Of a stretch of DNA of 38,328 bases, positions 32,366 to 38,228 are shown one piece after another. The stretch lies in the NCBI GenBank assembly GCA_902705825.1, contig CACSIL010000015.1, positions 1 to 38,328 of the forward strand, given 5' to 3'. Made by a program: the position numbers and the translations under genes. Below the pieces are notes generated by a model. That model had not been told where the DNA came from. It saw only the letters and a program-made list of their open reading frames with translations, and searched no databases. How positions within the stretch are numbered: position 1 is the stretch's first letter; each line of letters starts with the position of its first letter. This DNA comes from Halioglobus japonicus (lineage in GTDB: Bacteria; Pseudomonadota; Gammaproteobacteria; Pseudomonadales; Halieaceae).

Positions 32366-33052
32366 ATGCCCAGCAAAAAGGAAGATGCAGCAAAAACCAA
32401 AGGCGGTGAAGACATAAGCTGGCAGGCGCAAAAAAGCGCCATGACCCGCGACCGTATCCTCGACGCCGCCATCAACTGCTTCATTGAGTTGGGCTATACC
32501 AACGTGACCACCGCCAAGGTCGCCAGTTCTGCTGGCGTCTCACGCGGTGCGATGTTGCACCACTTCCCCTCCAAAACCGAACTCATTCAGGCCGCCGTTG
32601 AGTACCTCCACGACAAGCTACTGGAAGACTACACCGAACGCGTCGCAAGCATTCCCCCTGCCCTCAAAGGCCAAAAGCGACGACGAGCTGGCCTTGACGC
32701 CTACTGGGAACACCTCACCGGCGACCTCTTCGTGGTATACCACGAACTCTGCGTAGCCAGCCGCACCGACCCGGAACTCAGCGTCATCCTGGAGAACTCA
32801 CAACAACTATTCGAAAAGCACGTGCGCGAATCCAACACCAATATGTTTGAAGAGTGGAAAGATCGCGGCGACCGATTCCTGCTGGCGATGGACGTAACCA
32901 AATTCATGATGGAAGGCATGGCCGCCGGACAACTCATGACGAACAGGGATGAGCGGGTTAAGCGATTACTGAATTATCTGGCCGATCGGCTGGAGGAGAT
33001 TTTTGAGGAAGGTGAAGGGTCAGCAATTGGGAGGCATTCTGCTGGGAAGTGA
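32366..33052 (+). CDS. TetR/AcrR-family transcriptional regulator
   Basis: This 228-aa protein has an N-terminal TetR DNA-binding domain at about residues 25-70 (TRDRILDAAINCFIELGYTNVTTAKVASSAGVSRGAMLHHFPSKTELIQAAVEYL, with the helix-turn-helix VTTAKVASSAGVSRGAMLHHF). The first 20 residues are a charged, Lys-rich extension. The helical C-terminal ligand-binding domain differs from TetR proper. It is the last gene of the catabolic block, in the same direction as the aldehyde dehydrogenase, and probably controls the cluster: similar inverted repeats occur before itself and before two divergent gene pairs. The inducer is presumably a pathway compound. Confidence 0.93.
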   Translation: MPSKKEDAAKTKGGEDISWQAQKSAMTRDRILDAAINCFIELGYTNVTTAKVASSAGVSRGAMLHHFPSKTELIQAAVEYLHDKLLEDYTERVASIPPALKGQKRRRAGLDAYWEHLTGDLFVVYHELCVASRTDPELSVILENSQQLFEKHVRESNTNMFEEWKDRGDRFLLAMDVTKFMMEGMAAGQLMTNRDERVKRLLNYLADRLEEIFEEGEGSAIGRHSAGK

Positions 33053-33072
33053 AATGTGTCTATATCTGCACA

Positions 33073-33144
33073 TGGCTAGTAGTCACCTGTGGCTACATAT
33101 ACCTACACATGGCTAGATGTAGACAGAATGGCTAGATTTGGCTA
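33073..33144 (+). repeat. Five direct TGGCTA hexamers at the left border of the cassette array
   Basis: TGGCTA occurs at 33073, 33090, 33110, 33129 and 33139, each followed by G or C, within the 109 bp between the TetR stop and the first cassette boundary (33161/33162). Three copies extend to TGGCTAG and two to TGGCTAC. Spacings are 17, 20, 19 and 10 bp. The segment has no attC fold and is not coding. Confidence 0.7.
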
Positions 33145-33183
33145 CAACATATACTTCACTGTTAAGTGTCATCAAGGATCAGC

Positions 33184-33510
33184 ATGATTAGGATAATCAC
33201 AACGTTGGTAGTGTCATTATTAGTCTTGTGGCAAGGCTATCTCATTTACACTAGCAATGAGCTTCTTGCCTCAATTCAGGCAATGGATAACGAAAGCCCA
33301 TTCTCGTTCTTCGCTGCTGCAAGCATCCCGTTTTATATCGCATTCCTAATCTGCACTGTTATTTTAGGGTTGGCTTTATTCAGGCAATCCACCGGCAATA
33401 GGCTTATGGCCGTGGCATCCCTTGCCATTTGCGCGCTCGGTACAGGATTTATGCAACTGCACATGCTATATGCATCGTACTCACCAATATTCGAGGCTTC
33501 TGCACAGTGA
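33184..33510 (+). CDS. Small membrane protein, cassette 1, unknown function
   Basis: The 108-aa protein starts at ATG 33184 after AAGGATCAGC; the GTG at 33166 belongs to the cassette boundary. It has three or four hydrophobic helices (about 3-22, 43-66, 74-95, perhaps with a short re-entrant helix) and no recognisable domain. Low GC and AT-rich codons contrast with the catabolic block. The stop at 33508-33510 lies 7 bp before its attC. Cassette 1 is the left-most cassette in the array. I do not recognise the family. Confidence 0.7.
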   Translation: MIRIITTLVVSLLVLWQGYLIYTSNELLASIQAMDNESPFSFFAAASIPFYIAFLICTVILGLALFRQSTGNRLMAVASLAICALGTGFMQLHMLYASYSPIFEASAQ

Positions 33511-33517
33511 GTAAAAC

Positions 33518-33595
33518 ACTTAACAAAAACATCAATGATCGCCACTTCGTGGCTGGACGCGCAAAAGTCGCGCGCCCATTATGTCAGCGTTATAT
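33518..33595 (+). repeat. attC site 1 (cassette 1/2 junction)
   Basis: R'' ACTTAAC (33518-33524) and R' GTTATAT (33589-33595) bound a 78-nt imperfect palindrome. Inner arms ACATCAATG and CATTATGT pair, and the centre contains CCACTTCGTGG and a GCGC-rich hairpin. R'' is exactly complementary to the GTTAAGT at 33161-33167 that opens cassette 1. Confidence 0.88.
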
Positions 33596-33611
33596 GACCT
33601 GGCGGTACTAG

Positions 33612-34031
33612 ATGCGAAGGGCTCTCATATTCACTGCGTTTTTGATGATTGGATGCTCGACTGACGACCACACATCCGCCGCCGAAATTCAGCTTACAGA
33701 TATCAATGGACTCTATGATGTACTTGTCGATTTGGAGAGCACTTCCGATGTCTCCAGAGAGACCAAAAGGAAAGTGGAGGATATGATTGTACGGAAGATA
33801 ATTTTGGTGCGTGCGGTGAATCCAAAAATAGATGACCTTAAGGGCGCAGGATTGGAAGGGCTGTGCACGGCTTATCTCTTTTCACAAAGAAAAAATTCAA
33901 TTGTTTTTGATCAGAATCCAGAACTCTCTAAAATTGTTGTTTCGTACCTAAGCTCTGTTAGAGATGAGATGGAGATTAAAATTGCAAAGCTCAAGCAATC
34001 GATCTGGGCTCCTGACAAGTGCCCCACTTAG
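33612..34031 (+). CDS. Small putative lipoprotein, cassette 2, unknown function
   Basis: The 139-aa protein has a short basic N-terminus, a hydrophobic stretch and a lipobox-like LMIGC (C15), suggesting a membrane-anchored lipoprotein. The mature part is helical and charged (VDLESTSDVSRETKRKVEDMIVRKIILVRAVN) with two further cysteines (GLCTAYLF and the C-terminal DKCPT). No domain is recognised. An IS30 element was inserted in or directly after the stop codon (TAG 34029-34031), which falls in the 10-bp direct repeat, so the coding sequence is intact but separated from its attC by about 1.1 kb. Confidence 0.75.
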   Translation: MRRALIFTAFLMIGCSTDDHTSAAEIQLTDINGLYDVLVDLESTSDVSRETKRKVEDMIVRKIILVRAVNPKIDDLKGAGLEGLCTAYLFSQRKNSIVFDQNPELSKIVVSYLSSVRDEMEIKIAKLKQSIWAPDKCPT

Positions 34032-34034
34032 TAT

Positions 34035-35098
34035 CAAGTCTGAACCGCAACAATCTGATTGACTAGGCATAGAGTATTTCCTCTGGTGTTTTGTAGTTGT
34101 GTCGTTTGCGCGGTCGGCTGTTAAGTTTTGCAGCAATGACATTGCACTGGGGTTGAGTGAGATCCGCCATGCTTGTGCCTTTGGGCAGGAATTGCCGTAT
34201 AAGCCCGTTGGTATTCTCGTTAGTTCCACGCTGCCAAGAGTGATACGGATCGGCGAAATAGAAGCGGGTTTCGGTGTTCTTTTCGATCTGCTTGTACTGA
34301 TGAAACTCAGTGCCATTATCTGCTGTAATCGACATAAAGCGCGAGGGTTCACCTTTGATCAAACGGATAACTTTTTTGTTGAGTGACGCAGTTGTGCGAT
34401 CGCTGAGCTTCCCAATGAGTGCGTACCCAGACTTACGCTCTACGAGGGTTACTATACAGTCGAGTGAGCCATGACCCATGACGGTATCGATCTCCCAGTG
34501 GCCCCTGTATTTTCGACCTTCCACGGTATCTGGTCGTTCAGTGATGTGACGCTTATTGGCCAATCGTCCACGACTATCGTAGGCCTTATAGCGTTTCCGG
34601 CGCTGCTTCGATGACTGGCGTAGATACGTCCAGAGATGCCCGCCCAGGACTCGGTTTCGCCATATGTATTGATAGATGGTTTCGTGGCTCGGAATCCGTT
34701 GCATGAGGCGAAAACGCCGGATGTGGCCAACAATCTGTTCGGGAGACCACTTCTGCCGCAACAGGGCGCGAACGAGCTTGAAATCGTCTTCGACGTAATG
34801 GTGATTGCGCCTTGATCGGGCCCGCCTTGCGCCTGTGCGTCGCTGGGCCTTTGAGGGCCGATAGGCTCCATCGGTGACCCAGCAACTGTTGCGGGCCAGC
34901 TCTCGCGATATAGTGCTTCGGTGCCGGCCCAATTGGCGGGCAATTTCCGACTGTGTAAAGCCTTGCTTTTTTAGGTGCGAGAGAAAATACCTCTCACTGG
35001 AGGTAAGCTGTGTGTACTTCATAATGGTTGATCACTTCTGCCAGGAACTGATAGGCCAGAAGTATCGCAGCTTGCCTCTTCTTTGGGGAGACGTGTTG
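34035..35098 (-). mobile_element. IS30-family insertion sequence inside cassette 2
   Basis: A 10-bp direct repeat CACTTAGTAT (34025-34034 and 35099-35108) brackets 1064 bp containing a single IS30-type transposase. IS30 elements are about this size. The ends are only weakly similar (GCAACA occurs near both: 34046-34051 on plus, and 35094-35099 reading inward on minus), so exact termini are uncertain. A 10-bp duplication is longer than the 2-4 bp usual for IS30, so part of the repeat could belong to the element or be chance. Confidence 0.75.
34063..35022 (-). CDS. IS30-family transposase
   Basis: This 319-aa protein has an N-terminal helix-turn-helix (LTSSERYFLSHLKKQGFTQSEIARQLGRHRSTISRELARN, residues 7-45) and a DDE catalytic core with D179 (GHWEIDTVMG), D235 (TADNGTEF) and E269 (RGTNENTNGLIRQFLPKG), the standard IS30 signatures. 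It looks full length with no frameshift, so the element may be active. It is transcribed opposite to the cassettes. Confidence 0.97.
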   Translation of the reverse strand: MKYTQLTSSERYFLSHLKKQGFTQSEIARQLGRHRSTISRELARNSCWVTDGAYRPSKAQRRTGARRARSRRNHHYVEDDFKLVRALLRQKWSPEQIVGHIRRFRLMQRIPSHETIYQYIWRNRVLGGHLWTYLRQSSKQRRKRYKAYDSRGRLANKRHITERPDTVEGRKYRGHWEIDTVMGHGSLDCIVTLVERKSGYALIGKLSDRTTASLNKKVIRLIKGEPSRFMSITADNGTEFHQYKQIEKNTETRFYFADPYHSWQRGTNENTNGLIRQFLPKGTSMADLTQPQCNVIAAKLNSRPRKRHNYKTPEEILYA

Positions 35099-35121
35099 CA
35101 CTTAGTATATGAATCCAAGCC

Positions 35122-35193
35122 ATATAACAAGTCAAGCCACATGGACGTCAAAACCGCTGCGCGGTTTCGCCGCCAGTGCTTGAGGCGTTATGT
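35122..35193 (+). repeat. attC site 2 (cassette 2/3 junction)
   Basis: R'' ATATAAC (35122-35128) and R' GTTATGT (35187-35193) bound a 72-nt imperfect palindrome. L'' and L' arms are TCAAGC and GCTTGA, with an inner hairpin AAACCGCTGCGCGGTTT. R'' is exactly complementary to R' of attC 1, where cassette 2 opens, which ties this attC to the ORF left of the IS30 insertion. It is very similar to attC 3. Confidence 0.93.
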
Positions 35194-35196
35194 TTT

Positions 35197-35604
35197 ATGA
35201 GCGATGAACATTTAGCAATTGGAACGAGAAAAGAACCTCGAATAGATGGTGTTCTCGAATGGTCTCGCCCGGAAAAGGGTATTTTGGTGTTCCAAGATGG
35301 TGAGACTAGATTCAAAGACTGGATAATCCGAAATGAAGAGATTGACGAAGCCGTCTTCAATTCCGAAAAGATGTATTGGAAACTTACACAGTCGTTAGCG
35401 ATTCGATCAGGGACTGATGAGTACTTATTCTCTTTAACTGAGCCTTTAAGTAGTTCACACAATTTCCCCTTTGATGTACATACTACTTCCAAAGCTTCTT
35501 TTGCAGGGAAATTTGTAAAGTTCTTCCTTATTTTTGGTGGAATCTATTTGGCTATGTATCTTTTGTCGTTTCTATCAGCAATCCTAGCGTCGTCGGCACC
35601 GTGA
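35197..35604 (+). CDS. Protein of unknown function with C-terminal membrane anchor, cassette 3
   Basis: The 135-aa protein starts at ATG 35197, three bases after the attC 2 core, and lacks a Shine-Dalgarno sequence (the GTG at 35176 lies inside attC). Residues 1-100 are soluble and strand-rich (IDGVLEWSRPEKGILVFQDGETRFKDWIIRN). Residues 108-130 form one hydrophobic helix. There is no family I recognise; a single C-terminal helix suggests a tail-anchored inner-membrane protein. The stop is followed directly by attC 3. Codon use is AT-rich, like its neighbours in the array. Confidence 0.75.
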   Translation: MSDEHLAIGTRKEPRIDGVLEWSRPEKGILVFQDGETRFKDWIIRNEEIDEAVFNSEKMYWKLTQSLAIRSGTDEYLFSLTEPLSSSHNFPFDVHTTSKASFAGKFVKFFLIFGGIYLAMYLLSFLSAILASSAP

Positions 35605-35605
35605 T

Positions 35606-35677
35606 ACATAACAAATCAAGCCACGCGGACGTCAAAACCACTGCGCGGTTTCGCCGCCGGTGCTTGAGGCGTTACAC
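35606..35677 (+). repeat. attC site 3 (cassette 3/4 junction)
   Basis: R'' ACATAAC (35606-35612) and R' GTTACAC (35671-35677) bound a 72-nt palindrome nearly identical to attC 2 (TCAAGCCAC, a GCGGACGTCAAAACC centre, GTGCTTGAGGC). R'' is exactly complementary to R' of attC 2. Confidence 0.93.
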
Positions 35678-35691
35678 GTCAAAATAACATC

Positions 35692-35719
35692 TTGCCACTA
35701 TCCGGCATTGCCGTATAAT
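35692..35719 (+). promoter_or_regulatory. Promoter of the higBA cassette
   Basis: TTGCCA (35692-35697), a 16-bp spacer and a consensus TATAAT (35714-35719) lie inside cassette 4. The predicted transcription start near 35726 is only about two bases before the higB ATG (35728) and no Shine-Dalgarno sequence is present, so the mRNA is probably leaderless. Confidence 0.75.
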
Positions 35720-35727
35720 CAGCACCT

Positions 35728-36039
35728 ATGATATTCATAGAAGCCAGCACATTCAGTAAGCTATTGCCTAACTATCTCACAGATGATGAATATCGGGGGC
35801 TTCAAATCTATTTGATGCAGAAGCCAGATGCTGGTGATCTTGTCAGGGGTTCTGGCGGTGTTAGGAAAGTAAGGTGGGCTCCTGACGGCAGAGGTAAAAG
35901 TGGAGGGGTTCGAGTCATTTATTACTGGAAGAAACCCAATCATGAGATATGGATGCTGACTATTTATAGTAAATCGGAACGCTCCACGATTTCCGGGCAT
36001 ATCTTAAAGAAAATCGCAGAGGCAATCGATCATGAGTAA
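35728..36039 (+). CDS. higB: RelE/HigB-type toxin of a type II toxin-antitoxin system
   Basis: This 103-aa protein has the RelE/ParE-superfamily fold: helices MIFIEASTFSKLLPNYLTDDEYRGLQIYLMQKPDAGDLVRGSGGVRKVRWA followed by strands GKSGGVRVIYYWKKPNHEIWMLTIYSKSER. The G-x-R-V-I-Y-Y...L-x-x-x-Y-x-K pattern is typical of HigB/RelE ribosome-dependent mRNA endonucleases. Toxin precedes antitoxin, as in higBA, and overlaps it by 8 nt. It has its own promoter inside the cassette. Integron cassettes commonly carry such modules, which are thought to stabilise the array. Confidence 0.9.
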   Translation: MIFIEASTFSKLLPNYLTDDEYRGLQIYLMQKPDAGDLVRGSGGVRKVRWAPDGRGKSGGVRVIYYWKKPNHEIWMLTIYSKSERSTISGHILKKIAEAIDHE

Positions 36040-36319
36040 ACGAGATATTGGCGCAGAAGTACTTGAGGGAATCAATGAAATTAGGGCATTCAAAAAAGGT
36101 GGTGCAAAGCTTAAAGTTTCGGAACTATCTGAGCCTTCAGAACCAAAAGTGATTCGCTCAAAACTGAATCTTTCCCAATCGGCATTTGCTGGTTTGCTTG
36201 GCGTGAGCATGAGAACTCTCCAGGATTGGGAACAAGGTCGGAGGGAACCCCAGGGGCCAGCCGTTGCTCTACTGCGGATAGCAGAACAACACCCAGAAGT
36301 TTTCACCAAGTTGCACTAG
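36032..36319 (+). CDS. higA: HigA-type antitoxin with XRE helix-turn-helix
   Basis: This 95-aa protein has a helix-turn-helix at about residues 45-72 (LNLSQSAFAGLLGVSMRTLQDWEQGRREPQGPA), the close match to XRE-type HigA/NadS antitoxins. Its N-terminal 40 residues are the likely toxin-binding and flexible part. ATG 36032 lies within the last codons of higB, so the two are translationally coupled. By family precedent the complex represses its own promoter (35692-35719). Full length, with no truncation. Confidence 0.92.
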   Translation: MSKRDIGAEVLEGINEIRAFKKGGAKLKVSELSEPSEPKVIRSKLNLSQSAFAGLLGVSMRTLQDWEQGRREPQGPAVALLRIAEQHPEVFTKLH

Positions 36320-36323
36320 AAAC

Positions 36324-36379
36324 GTGTAACAAGGTGTTGCAAGCGACCGCTAAAGCGGCGCATGAACACGGCGTTAGGT
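36324..36379 (+). repeat. attC site 4 (cassette 4/5 junction)
   Basis: R'' GTGTAAC (36324-36330) and R' GTTAGGT (36373-36379, a perfect GTTRRRY) bound a short 56-nt site. Inner arms GGTGTT and AACAC pair, and the central hairpin is CCGCTAAAGCGG. R'' is exactly complementary to R' of attC 3. Confidence 0.9.
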
Positions 36380-36383
36380 GCCT

Positions 36384-37631
36384 ATGAAGCTTCTTACTCT
36401 ATTCATAATTATAGGAATCGCTCTAGTGGGATATTCCTTGATGCTGGAGCCATTTACTGATATCGATCTATTCATGCAGAAATACACCGCAATGGGGCCT
36501 GGCCAAAGCGATGAATTCTTTGCAATGCGTCAAGAATTACTGAGTCCAAAATATCGGATTCAAGACATAGGGTTATCTATTTTTCTTACTAGCGCGTTAC
36601 TGGCTGTTTCGTTAAAGCTCGGGAAAGGAACAATAAAATCCCCCAATGGAAAACTATGGCTAGTATCTTTGGGTGTGGCACTTCCCCTTATAACCGTAGC
36701 GGGTTTTGTGTTTGACTTGATTCAAGGTATGTACCGCTATGAATTTCCTCACTGGGCGGATTCACTTGGCATTCCATTAATGGGTGTGCCGATCCAGCTT
36801 GGCATACTTTTTTTTTGGTCTATGGCGCATTTGGGCTTGGTAAAAAACTTTAATTCCAAATCATTGAATACCGCTATATCTCTAAAACTTAATCCGTGGC
36901 TTATTGTCGTTGCATTAATTACCCTACTTCTTGTCGGCCTAATGTTGTTCGAGGGTGCGTATTGGTATGCTGTACCGGGGGCAATGTGGCTTTACTACTA
37001 CTTGTCTATTGGTGCATCTCGTATGGCCAGTTCAGCACCTAACAAGTCAATGGACACCAAGCTAGCCGCAAAAAAGGCCCGAGAATGGGCCCTGAGAAAT
37101 ACAGAAAAACACGAATATGAATATCCAGGAAGTGATTCGATCTATAAAGCCGTCGATGGAATTATTGACTCTGGCGATTCATTTGAAATGGATGATCTAC
37201 TATTTCTACTCGCATTCGATAACGAGGACGAAATTGTCCTTGAAAAGATTGAGGAGGAACCATCCTTAGCTTGGAACTTATCTGAAGCTGGTCTTACCCA
37301 CAAATGCGCCGATGCTCGTTGGCAAATCGGTGTTCTACTTGGAAGGCTTGGTGGAGAGCGTGCCATAGAATATTTGTCGCGCCTCTGCAGGGACAGTGAT
37401 GAGTACGTGCGCAGACGCGCACTACTTGCCCTTCGAGATCATGATAGAAAGATAACAGAAAAAGTAGCAATCGATTGGCTAGTTTCCGAGCATGAATATT
37501 CCAGAATGGTCGCGCTCGATACCTTAGTATATATTGAGTCCGATTATAGTAGCGCTGCAATTGAGAAATTGCGTGATGATCAATCAGAGGTTGTTCAGAC
37601 TCGACTGGAGAAATTGCGTGAAGGCGCCTAA
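36384..37631 (+). CDS. Membrane protein with C-terminal HEAT-like repeats, cassette 5
   Basis: The 415-aa protein starts at ATG 36384 (the GTG at 36378 lies in the attC core). The N-terminal half has about six hydrophobic helices (5-22, 70-90, 98-118, 140-160, 178-195, 200-215). The cytosolic C-terminal half (about 290-415) has helical repeats of HEAT/PBS-lyase type, such as ARWQIGVLLGRLGGERAIEYLSRLCRDSDEYVRRRALLALRDHDRKI and VAIDWLVSEHEYSRMVALDTLVYIESDYSSAAIEKLRDDQSEVVQTRLEKL. It is large for a cassette gene. Function is unknown; a scaffold or sensor role is conceivable but not supported. Confidence 0.8.
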   Translation: MKLLTLFIIIGIALVGYSLMLEPFTDIDLFMQKYTAMGPGQSDEFFAMRQELLSPKYRIQDIGLSIFLTSALLAVSLKLGKGTIKSPNGKLWLVSLGVALPLITVAGFVFDLIQGMYRYEFPHWADSLGIPLMGVPIQLGILFFWSMAHLGLVKNFNSKSLNTAISLKLNPWLIVVALITLLLVGLMLFEGAYWYAVPGAMWLYYYLSIGASRMASSAPNKSMDTKLAAKKAREWALRNTEKHEYEYPGSDSIYKAVDGIIDSGDSFEMDDLLFLLAFDNEDEIVLEKIEEEPSLAWNLSEAGLTHKCADARWQIGVLLGRLGGERAIEYLSRLCRDSDEYVRRRALLALRDHDRKITEKVAIDWLVSEHEYSRMVALDTLVYIESDYSSAAIEKLRDDQSEVVQTRLEKLREGA

Positions 37632-37718
37632 CAATTACGTGAACTACCGCACTGCTTCGCAGTACTCGGACCTCCAAACCGCTGCGCGGTTTTACGGCCC
37701 GTTACGTAGGCATTATGT
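37626..37718 (+). repeat. attC site 5 (cassette 5/6 junction), with degenerate R' core
   Basis: R'' GCCTAAC (37626-37632) starts inside the last codon of cassette 5's gene. R' is ATTATGT (37712-37718), where the conserved first G is A. L'' TACGTGAAC pairs with L' GTTACGTA. Inner hairpins ACTGCTTCGCAGT and AACCGCTGCGCGGTT are visible in the 93-nt site. R'' matches GTTAGGT of attC 4 with one mismatch. Confidence 0.85.
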
Positions 37719-37737
37719 CAGGTCAGAGATTTAGAGA

Positions 37738-38103
37738 ATGGAACTGAATAAAGTCGATTTCGAGCCAGCCTTAATCGGTCAAGCAGCTATAAAAGAAGGT
37801 AAAGCTGTAATCGACTTCCCCAGTCAATGTTATTACGGTGATGCCGACTATGGTGATGTAATGTGTCATTGCCAAATACATATTGAAGATGGACAGTGGG
37901 CTTCAAACGAGATTGCTTCGGCAACAAAGATTGATGAATTCGAAGTTAAGGCTAAGCTAGAATCGAGATACTGCTTCTTACCTGAAGGCTATTTTGTAGA
38001 TGGGCCTGTAACATATACCGCTAAGTTTAAAGGATCTACGGTTCTTCAAATAAGTGGGAAAAATTTAAAATTACACATACTAAATATAGATGAAAAGACA
38101 TAA
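37738..38103 (+). CDS. Conserved-looking soluble protein of unknown function, cassette 6
   Basis: This 121-aa protein is predicted mostly beta: KVDFEPALIGQAAIKEGKAVIDFPSQCYYGDADYGDVMCHCQIHIEDG, then AKLESRYCFLPEGYFVDGPVTYTAKFKGSTVLQISGKN. It has several cysteines (Cys28, 40, 42, 75 approximately) and no signal peptide or membrane helix. No domain is recognised. ATG 37738 follows a weak AGAGA. The stop codon falls inside R'' of attC 6 (ACATAAT), so the gene and its attC overlap. Confidence 0.7.
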   Translation: MELNKVDFEPALIGQAAIKEGKAVIDFPSQCYYGDADYGDVMCHCQIHIEDGQWASNEIASATKIDEFEVKAKLESRYCFLPEGYFVDGPVTYTAKFKGSTVLQISGKNLKLHILNIDEKT

Positions 38104-38214
38104 TAATTTGCACCACTTGACGCAGTGGTCTCCGCGGCTTGCCGTGCATTCGCTTTGCTCATTATTGCACGGCAATCCACTCCAACCACTGCGCAAGTGT
38201 GTAAGGCGTTATGT
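38098..38214 (+). repeat. attC site 6 (cassette 6/7 junction)
   Basis: R'' ACATAAT (38098-38104) and R' GTTATGT (38208-38214) bound a 117-nt site. CACTTGACGCAGTGG pairs with CCACTGCGCAAGTG, and an inner TTGCCGTGCA/TGCACGGCAA hairpin surrounds an AT-rich loop. R'' is exactly complementary to ATTATGT, the R' of attC 5. Confidence 0.88.
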
Positions 38215-38228
38215 GTCCGTGTTCCCCA

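Larger units (their letters stand above)
33162..38228 (+). mobile_element. Integron gene-cassette array without integrase (CALIN-like), six attC sites
   Basis: There are six cassettes and the start of a seventh, all in one orientation. Cassette 1 is 33162-33589, cassette 2 33590-35187 (with an IS30 insertion), cassette 3 35188-35671, cassette 4 35672-36373 (higBA), cassette 5 36374-37712, cassette 6 37713-38208, and cassette 7 begins at 38209. Each 5' boundary heptamer is complementary to that cassette's attC first heptamer: GTTAAGT/ACTTAAC, GTTATAT/ATATAAC, GTTATGT/ACATAAC, GTTACAC/GTGTAAC, GTTAGGT/GCCTAAC (one mismatch) and ATTATGT/ACATAAT. No integron integrase is visible. The TetR gene directly abuts on the left and an IS3 element on the right. 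Confidence 0.92.

Noticed and set aside
33053..33161. CRISPR-like or VNTR array from the TGGCTA copies
   Set aside because: The repeat unit is only 6-7 bp with irregular spacing; recorded as border repeats instead.
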